This document shows, one piece after another, positions 7,027 to 13,001 of a stretch of 13,001 nucleotides of DNA; the stretch's first letter is position 1, and each line of letters starts with the position of its first letter. Source of the stretch: Cephalothrix simula (Eukaryota > Nemertea > Palaeonemertea > Archinemertea > Cephalotrichidae); the NCBI GenBank assembly GCA_035591015.1, contig JAXIUW010164447.1, positions 1-13,001 on the forward strand. Reading direction: 5' to 3'. A program made the position numbers and the translations under genes. The notes under the pieces were generated by a model, which saw only the letters and a list, made by a program, of their open reading frames with translations, was not told the origin of the DNA and ran no database searches.

Positions 7027-8485
7027 GTATCTACGGATCGGCCGTGGAGTGAACTTGTGTCAGAGGGTATTTTCAAAATTTTTACGCCACCCGGGCGCCG
7101 CCCAGCGGCAAAAAACCATATTTTCTGTAGAGAGTACAGCCTAAACGGTTAAAGATAGCTTCAAACCGATTGCAGAAATGAAATCAGTGGATCATTTATA
7201 TCTATTATGGGTAGGTTTCGATTTTCGAAATTACGCCACATGACGTCATAACGCCACCAGGGTGGCGCCATCCACCCGAAAAGTGTTAAATATGGCTTGT
7301 AATACCTTCAAACTTCGCAAATTTTAATTGCAAGACGAATATAGGATGAATTGGGACATCTGACCTATCTGCGGCTGAAGTGGCGTACCCGGCGGCGTAT
7401 TTGACGCCAGAATCGCTTAAATTGGCAAATACCATCATAATCTCTGACACATTAACACTAAAGACTTGAATTATGTATCGTTGGATCGGGAGTCGGATGA
7501 ACTTTTGCCGGAGGGTATTTTCAAAATGTTGACGCCACCCGGGCGCCACCCAGTGGCAAAAAACGTATTTCGCTGTTATGAGTACAGCCTAAACTGTCAT
7601 CGATAGCTGGAAACCGAACGCAGAAATGAAATCAGTGGACCATTTATACCTATTATGAGTTGGTTTCGATTTTCAAAATTACGCCACATGACGTCATAAC
7701 GCCACCGGGGTGGCGCCACCCATCCGAAAAGTGGTAAATATGGCTTGTAATACCTTCAAACTTCGCAAATTTTAATTGCAAGACGAATATAGAATGAATT
7801 TGGACATCTGATCTATCTGCGGCTGAAGTGGCGTAATTGACGCCGCCGGGTACGCCAGCCAGAATCGCTTAAATTGGCGAATACCATCATAATCTCTGAC
7901 ATAATGACACTAGAGACTTGAATTAGATATTGTTGGATCGGGAGTGACATGAACATTTGCCAGAGGGTATTTTCAAAATTTGGACGCCACCCGGGCGCCA
8001 CCCAGTGGCAAAAAAGGTATTTCGCTGTTATAAGTACAGCCAAAACCGTCATCGATAGCTGAAAACCGATTGCAGAAATGAAATCAGTGGACCATTTTAT
8101 ACCTTTTATGGAAAGGTTTCGACTTTCAAAATTACGCCACATGACGTCATAACGCCACCGGGTGGCGCCACTCACCCGAAAAGTGGTAAATATGGTTTGT
8201 AATACCAAACTATGCAAATTTCAATTTGCAAGACGAATATAGGATGAATTGGGTCATCTGACCTATCTGTGGCTGAAGTGGCGTAATTTGACGCCAGCTA
8301 GAATCGCTTAAATTGGTAAATACCATCATAATGGCTGACATATTGACACAACTGAATTGGGTATCGTTAGATCGAGCGTGGGATGCCGGAGGGTATTTCC
8401 AAATTTTCACGCCACCCAGTGGCAAAAAACGTATTTTGCTGTTATGAGTACAGCCTAAACCGTCATCGATAGCTGAAAACCGAAA
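7027..8485 (+). repeat. Tandem array of about 450-bp units, direct part
   Basis: The landmark GAGGGTATTTTC recurs at 7063, 7511 and 7963, and as a variant at 8389, giving periods of 448, 452 and 426 bp. Each full unit has the same order: GCCACCCGGGCGCC, CAGTGGCAAAAAA, a 'gagtacagcc' block, CCACATGACGTCATAACGCC, GGTGGCGCCA, ATATGGCTTGTAATACC, and a 'gaatataggatgaattggg' block. The fourth unit is truncated. Units are diverged by point changes and small indels. No plausible protein. Confidence 0.88.
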
Positions 8486-9078
8486 TAGGTTTTTGCCACT
8501 GGGTGGCACCTGGGTGGCGTAAAAATTTGAACATACCCTCTGGCTAGCTAGCTGGCGTCAGATTAGTTGTCGTTTCTTGAGGACAGTTACGTATACATTT
8601 CAGCGAAATTTATTTATTTACCACTTTTCGGGTGGGTGGAGCACTGGAGCCATCCGGGTGGCGTTATGACGTCATGTGGCGTAGTATTGAAAATCTTTTA
8701 GGCTGTACTTATTAACAGCCACTGGGTGGCGTCAAAATTTCGAAAATACCCTCTTGCAAAAGTTAATCTCACTCCCTATCCAACGATACCTAATTCAAGT
8801 CTCTAGTGTCATTATGTCAGAGATTATGATGGTATTTGCCAATTAAGCGATTCTGGCGTCATATTACGCCGCCGGGTACGCCACTTCAGCTGCAGATAGA
8901 TCAGATGTCCAAATTCAACCTATATTCGTCTTGCAATTAAAATTTGCGAAGTTTGAAGGTATTACAAGCCATATTTACCACTTTTCGGGTGGGTGGCGCC
9001 ACCCGGGTGGCGTTATGACGTCATGTGGCGTAATTTTGAAAATCGAAACCAACTCATAATAGGTATAATGGCGATTGC
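8486..9078 (-). repeat. Inverted part of the 450-bp array
   Basis: From about 8486 the same landmarks appear in reverse complement: TTTTTGCCACTGGGTGGC, ATACCCTC (8533 and 8741), CGTTATGACGTCATGTGGCG (about 8662 and 9011), and GGTATTACAAGCCATAT. The whole region therefore forms a very long, imperfect fold-back with unequal arms. The right limit is the 'actcataataggtataatgg' block just before an E1 copy. Confidence 0.85.
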
Positions 9079-9082
9079 CAAC

Positions 9083-9445
9083 TAGTTGGACGGAAAAATC
9101 GCATGCGATCGACAATTTAGCCCCCCCCCCCGCCAGTTCCTCATATTATTAGAGACGTTGAAACCCCCTAAACCTATACATTTTTGGAAAGGGTATTGGA
9201 AATCCGGAAGAACTGGTGGCGATAGAATTTTCCCTCACCCCCGTGGGTGGGCGGTGGTGGTGCCCAGGTGGTGGGGATGAAAATTATTTCAAAATATGGC
9301 TTGTAATATACCATCCAATTGATTGGACGTATTGATTATTAAAAATAACCCCAACCCCTGGGTGGGGTGGGGATGAAAAATTTTGCAAAATATTAGCAAA
9401 AACCAATACGTCCACTCAATTGGATTTTAGATTCCCTTCAAAATA
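9083..9445 (+). mobile_element. E1-family element, copy B (right end truncated)
   Basis: It starts TTGGACGGAAAAATCG, then C11 (9121-9131), the core CCCCCTAAACCTATACATTT, AATCCGGAAGAACTGG, G-rich blocks and ATATGGCTTGTAATATACC. A second, inverted-like half begins around 9330. It directly abuts the 450-bp array. Confidence 0.78.
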
Positions 9446-9894
9446 AACAAATCTGGTGAAACTACATAACAGAGAGTTGCATAGGACTTATTTGTTTGGG
9501 GTTATTCTGATCATCTATTCAATAATGGACCTATCTGAATATACCACTCACTAGGTGGTACAATCGTCTCAACAAAATCTTACAAAAGGAATTTTTTAAA
9601 TAAAAAACAATCTGAGAAAATTTCGTTTTGATAAAACCAGGATTCCCGGGAATGTATATGGACCCATACGGATGGAAAACCTTCGGGTTTCATAAAAAAA
9701 CTCTCGGTTGCTATGGAAAACATTCGGTTACTAAGGAGACCGTTTCTATGGAAAAATAGTTACATTCCGGGGCTACAAGGGCCACTGGGACATTGTAGTT
9801 TGGATAAACGATAGAAGATGCATAAGAGAATTACTCCTCTCGGATGATAAGTATTCTCTTATAACACATGTGTATTACACACGATAAATTCAAA
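9446..9894. other. Intron interval after SET exon B
   Basis: No exon supported. It contains three imperfect TATGGAAAA/GATGGAAAA words between 9670 and 9760; one of them, GTTGCTATGGAAAAC (9707-9721), resembles an RFX X-box. Otherwise AT-rich. Confidence 0.45.
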
Positions 9895-9900
9895 ACTAAC

Positions 9901-10096
9901 CTTATTTCGCCACGGAAAATCACCATCACCATAATCGTAGGTGATTTCGTCCCCACTGTTGATATTTTTCAAAGCGAATAAACACAAGTGAGGCACGTCG
10001 TCTACGCTTATCCTCCTCATCACCGAATTGGGCTTGCCAGGGAAATGGTCATTTGCATATTTCAGCTTACAATCAACTTCTGCCGAAGGATCAATT
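9901..10096 (-). CDS. SET-domain exon B (C-terminal catalytic half)
   Basis: This exon continues exon A. The intron between them is 2178 bp, and the split codon GG+A gives glycine, so the joined reading is ...SEYG-IDPSAEVDC. The acceptor is ATTTTTTATTTGTAG and the donor is AAG|GTTAGT. The 65 whole codons contain YANDH, the strand PHLCLFALKNI, and GDEITYDYG followed by FPWRNK. From family knowledge, the N of YAND sits where KMT5A has the N of NHS (cofactor pocket), and the tyrosines of TYDYG line the lysine channel. Here N-H-S reads N-D-H, as I recall for an invertebrate KMT5A-like branch, so it is not by itself evidence of inactivity. No post-SET cysteine cluster follows, which fits KMT5A-type enzymes. 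The exon ends in phase 0, matching every exon downstream. Confidence 0.92.
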
Positions 10097-10195
10097 CTAC
10101 AAATAAAAAATTCAGTTATTAGATAGTAGATTATCATCTTGTGTATGGAAGATCTATGAACGCTTGCTTAGTACGTTGTAACCAGTTCGGATACG

Positions 10196-10695
10196 GGTAC
10201 GAGAAAAGTACAATTTCGGCCCCCCGTCAGTTAATCGCTATGGGAACCCCCTCAAACTTATAAGATCTTATACATTTTTGGAAAGGGTATGAAAATCCGG
10301 AAGAATTGGCGGGGTAAAAATTCCCGCACCCCTTGGGGGTGGGGATGAAATATTTTTTTAAATATGGCTTGTAATATACCATTTTGAAGGGAATTTAAAA
10401 TCCAAATGAATATTTGTTTTTGAAAATATTTTTTTTTTTTAATTATCCCGGGGGCTGCCCATGGGGGTAGGGGATAAAACTTTTTCAAAATATTTTCAAA
10501 AATAAAGACGTCAATAAATTCCCTTCAAAATAGTAATACAAGCCATATTTTCATCCCCACCCCCTGGGGCACCGTCCTACGAGGGTGGGGGTAAATTCTA
10601 ACACTGCTAATTTAATTCTTCCAAAAAGTTTAGGTTTAGGGTGTTCCATATAGCGAGGATATGAGTAACTGAGAGAGGGCCAAAATTTTACCGCC
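10196..10695. mobile_element. E1-family fold-back, copy C
   Basis: The left half runs from TACGAGAAAAGTA through the poly-C, the AACCCCCTCAAAC-TTAT region, CATTTTTGGAAAGGGTAT, AATCCGGAAGAATTGG, GGGGTGGGGATGAAAT and ATATGGCTTGTAATATACC. The right half has the same blocks in inverse order and orientation, ending at CCAAAATTTTACCGCCC. Arms are diverged by indels. Open frames on the minus strand across it are artefacts of the palindrome. Confidence 0.82.
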
Positions 10696-10908
10696 CATTT
10701 TTATATTGTGCATACATGCATAGCAAGCTATACATCCCACTCGATTTATCCTGTTAAGATTTTAGAAATACTTAAATATTACTAATTTAGGCTTGAATAA
10801 TTTCTAATGATGTGCTGATCCATTTCTGCATACGCTTGGACCGGTTTTCGTAATACGCATTTAAGCGTTATTGAAAATAGGATGCGCATGCACATAGTTT
10901 GGGGCCCT

Positions 10909-11515
10909 ATGTCGTTCCGTCGGAAATTTAATGTAGATTTGATTTCGTATATAGGGGTTATTTTGTGCAAAGAGTTCATTTTGTTATGTTTCCATTTATT
11001 TTTTCCCATTTCCGGTTCCCTGATTTTCAGGAAAATTTTCAGCGAAAGTGCTTCAGAGTGTATCAAAAACCTGATGCTGAAATAGTAATCTTATGGACAA
11101 AATTAGGCAAAATAAAAAAAAACATTTATTTTTGGCGACCATTTTGGAATTGCTGTCAAAAATGGGAAAAATCTCAAAAAAATGTATGAAGACTTACTTT
11201 AAAGATCTTTAATCGTTTAACCAATGTCATATTCGTATTCAGCGGCACCAAAAAAACCCTGGGACGCATTTTTTTTTGGAAAGAAATCGAAAAAATTTCC
11301 CTAAAACATCAAAAATGGCCGCCAAAAGTGTCAAAAATCGATTTTTCGAAAAAAAAATTTCATATCTCGGTTAATTTTGTCCATAGATTACTATTTCAGC
11401 ATCAGGTTTTTAAAGCACTTTCCCTGAAAATCAGGGAACCGGAAGTGGAAAAAATGAATTCTACGAACCAATTAACCCCTATATTCTGTTCTACAAAAAG
11501 TCCCACGACATAAGG
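10909..11515. repeat. Fold-back element FB3
   Basis: ATAGGGGTTA...CCGGTTCCCTGATTTTCAGG...CCTGATGCTGAAATAGTAAT...ATGGACAAAATTA (left arm to about 11105) is inverted at about 11372-11483. A weaker outer extension pairs CCTATGTCG (10908-10916) with CGACATAAGG (11508-11517). The spacer is about 266 bp and partly self-complementary (GGCGACCATTTT / ATGGCCGCCA). The left flank has GATGCGCATGCAC, like the tract in FB1 and FB2, but the arms differ. The open frames within are palindrome artefacts. Confidence 0.82.
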
Positions 11516-11517
11516 TA

Positions 11518-12268
11518 ACAAATCGAAATTCCGACTATGATCGACTATGCCATTTCGCGGGACATGTTCATGTCCCATTAAATACATTGTTAGTGTCCAA
11601 CCGTTGAGTTTTCCAAGAGTTTATAATAGGTATTATATTTTATACTCTTGGTTTTCAAATGGTCCAATGTACAAGTAGTGCAATATTTCCCAGTATCCAC
11701 GGAAGAGTCATATAGGCATAGTCAGAATTTCGAATTGTGCATGCAGTTCTGCGTATGGGAGGCCCAAACGACCTATTTTTTCTGTGCAGAAATCAGCAGA
11801 AAACCCATATTTTTAAACATGTTCACAGGCGTAAGTGAAATCTTGCTTAAGGTGACTTGTCAGGAGAAATTAAAGCTGTGGGGAGAGCTTTATATGACAT
11901 ATAAATGGCTTATGGTCATTGTGAGGCGAATTACTCTTCCTTTATTAGGTAGATTTATAGGCGTAGAATACCTTCTATTAAACTAAACATGTTCAACCCA
12001 ACCGAGTCATCTAAAGAGGTGAATGAAGAGTTCTCTATAGGAGAAATATGAACAAATAACATGTAACAATTCGAACACAGTATGAATGAAATTGGTCCAC
12101 TGCCCTTGGACTAGAGGATCCTATAGGCTTTGACAGTTGAAGAAGAATTTTTTTCCTATCGATCGACCCTAATTTTCTAAACAAATGTTTCGGTTAACAT
12201 TAAAAAACTTGAAAAACTTTAGGCCTAAAATGGTAGAATATGATTTTTTTGCGAGGAGGTGACATTTA
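11518..12268. other. Intron interval between the SET exons, nothing firmly recognised
   Basis: AT-rich sequence. A plus-strand open frame (11648-11986) has no homology I know. A plausible but unsupported plus-strand splice pair (acceptor ending at 11785, donor at about 11828) is discussed among the findings. Confidence 0.45.
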
Positions 12269-12274
12269 ACTTAC

Positions 12275-12419
12275 CCATATTCAGATCCCTTGAAATTAAA
12301 GTAATACACAAATGGGTTGTGTATAACATGATCTAGTTGGTCCTGTTTTAAAAGATGCCCTTTATACTCCAAGAGGAACTCTCCTTCATTAAAGTTTTTT
12401 GTTGCGAAAAGTCCCTGTC
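12275..12419 (-). CDS. SET-domain exon A (N-terminal half), KMT5A-like lysine methyltransferase, partial gene
   Basis: First visible coding exon of the minus-strand gene. It is read from an acceptor with a good pyrimidine tract (CTCTTTTTTCTATCGGACAG) to a consensus donor (GG|GTAAGT). After two bases completing an earlier codon it encodes QGLFATKNF..., then LLEYKG, then FVYYFNFKGSEY, and ends on GG. This matches the start of a SET domain: G-x-F/L-A-T, the EY-x-G turn, and the aromatic Y-Y-F-x-F strand before the 'xID' motif. By family knowledge the domain transfers methyl groups from S-adenosylmethionine to lysine. The closest resemblance I recognise is the KMT5A/SET8-like group expanded in marine invertebrates. 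A second AG five bases downstream (exon start 12414) would put the exon in phase 0, so the exact acceptor is open. The N-terminus of the protein lies beyond the right edge. SET identity is secure; the subfamily is inferred. Confidence 0.88.
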
Positions 12420-12450
12420 CTGTCCGATAGAAAAAAGAGCATATTACATC

Positions 12451-12485
12451 TACACAATTGGACGGAAAAATCGGATGTGGGCTGG
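12451..12485 (+). mobile_element. Isolated E1 terminus near the SET exon A acceptor
   Basis: TACACAATTGGACGGAAAAA, then TCGGATGTGGG, matches the terminus at 12703 almost base for base. It then diverges into G-rich sequence without the E1 core. It starts only about 30 bases upstream (minus strand) of the exon A acceptor. Confidence 0.7.
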
Positions 12486-12702
12486 CGGTGGTTGGTCGGG
12501 GTCATGTGAAAAATTTGCAACACATAGGCCGGGGGTAGGTGGGTACCCCGAGGGCCAAAATTTTTCGGTTTATTTGCAATTTTTTTTAATGCATTAGAGC
12601 ATCTACCATGATCTTATGTCAATATTTTGTACAGGTTTAAATGGCCCAAATGTATATCAGATGCTAAAAACATTCTCAACAGGACTAGACCCCATCTATA
12701 AC

Positions 12703-13001
12703 TACACAATTGGACGGAAAAATCGGATGCGGGCAAAAGTTATGTCCCATTTTCGGCCCCCCCCCGTCGGTTACACATATTAGCGACATGGGAACCCCCT
12801 AAACCTATACATTTTTGGAAAGGGTATTAAAAATCCGGAAGAACTGGTGGAGTGAAAATTTCCCCCCACCCCCGGGGGTGGGGGTGCCCCAGGGGGTGGG
12901 GATGAAAATTTTTCAAAATATGGCTTGTAATATACCATTTTGAAGGGAATTTAAAGCCCAATTGATTTGACATATTCATTTTTAATTTTGAAAATTTTGT
13001 A
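12703..13001 (+). mobile_element. E1-family element, copy D (runs off the right edge)
   Basis: This is the best-preserved left half: CACAATTGGACGGAAAAATC, poly-C (about 12758-12766), GTCGGTTACACATATTAGCG, AACCCCCTAAACCTATACAT, AATCCGGAAGAACTGG, a G-rich block at 12874-12901, and ATATGGCTTGTAATATACC. TA precedes the terminus. It ends at the window edge within the middle segment. Confidence 0.8.

Larger units (their letters stand above)
1550..12419 (-). other. Extent of the SET-domain gene seen in the window (6 exons, open at both ends)
   Basis: Exons in transcript order are 12419-12275, 10096-9901, 6871-6818, 5691-5545, 3756-3688 and 1720-1550. Introns are 2178, 3029, 1126, 1788 and 1967 bp. 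All have GT...AG borders and the phases are compatible throughout. No start codon context, stop codon or poly-A signal was identified, so promoter, N-terminus and C-terminus lie outside. The first exon falls mid-domain, so at least one upstream exon must exist. The product is likely a nuclear SET lysine methyltransferase with a long, modular, disordered C-terminal tail. Confidence 0.8.

Noticed and set aside
7286-8509. Three similar minus-strand open frames of 87-134 codons resembling one another
   Set aside because: They resemble each other because they lie on the tandem 450-bp units; frames are not conserved between units, so not a gene family.
7027-9078. CRISPR array or bacterial repeat cluster
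   Set aside because: Units are about 450 bp, diverged and inverted, with no short constant repeats or unique spacers; the context is a eukaryotic intron.
11648-11986. 112-codon plus-strand open frame
   Set aside because: No homology recognised; expected by chance in AT-rich intron.

Overview
The window looks like a stretch of a metazoan genome. The genes are split by GT-AG introns, only about 6% of the bases are recognisably coding, and the rest is intron packed with short DNA-transposon-like repeats. There are no bacterial-style operons, ribosome binding sites, rRNA or tRNA genes. The style (tiny exons, KMT5A-like SET domain, many terminal-inverted-repeat and fold-back elements) suggests a marine invertebrate, but I cannot place the species.

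One gene runs on the minus strand across the whole window and continues past both ends. Read 5' to 3' on the minus strand it has six supported exons: 12419-12275 and 10096-9901 (together a SET methyltransferase domain), then 6871-6818, 5691-5545, 3756-3688 and 1720-1550. The two SET exons join in phase through a split glycine codon and end in the signature TYDYG...FPWR. The four downstream exons are 54, 147, 69 and 171 nt. All are phase 0-0, so any of them could be skipped without shifting the frame. Two of them (5691-5545 and 1720-1550) are diverged copies of one exon encoding IKEEIEDRRKSPSP and a Ser-rich/acidic tail, and the duplication includes flanking intron. The result appears to be a SET-domain enzyme with a modular, probably alternatively spliced low-complexity tail.

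The introns hold several repeat groups. A 1.24-kb TA-flanked inverted-repeat element (302-1542) inserted inside the consensus of the donor site of one duplicated exon. A second family, here called E1, has CACAATTGG termini, poly-C tracts and G-rich cores; it occurs at about 1784-2149, 9083-9445, 10196-10695, 12451 and 12703-end, with a remnant near 141-200. A fold-back family with GCATGCGC alternating tracts lies at 2770-3367 (two 268-bp arms) and 5053-5342. An unrelated-looking fold-back lies at 10909-11515. An array of about 450-bp units lies at 7027-9078; it inverts near 8486 and carries five identical ATGACGTCAT (CRE-type) sites. Smaller palindromes are listed separately.

The main results are the SET gene with its symmetric duplicated exons, and the transposon whose insertion point is proved by the paralogous empty site in the other exon copy. 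No complete transposase or reverse transcriptase was seen, so all repeats appear non-autonomous here.
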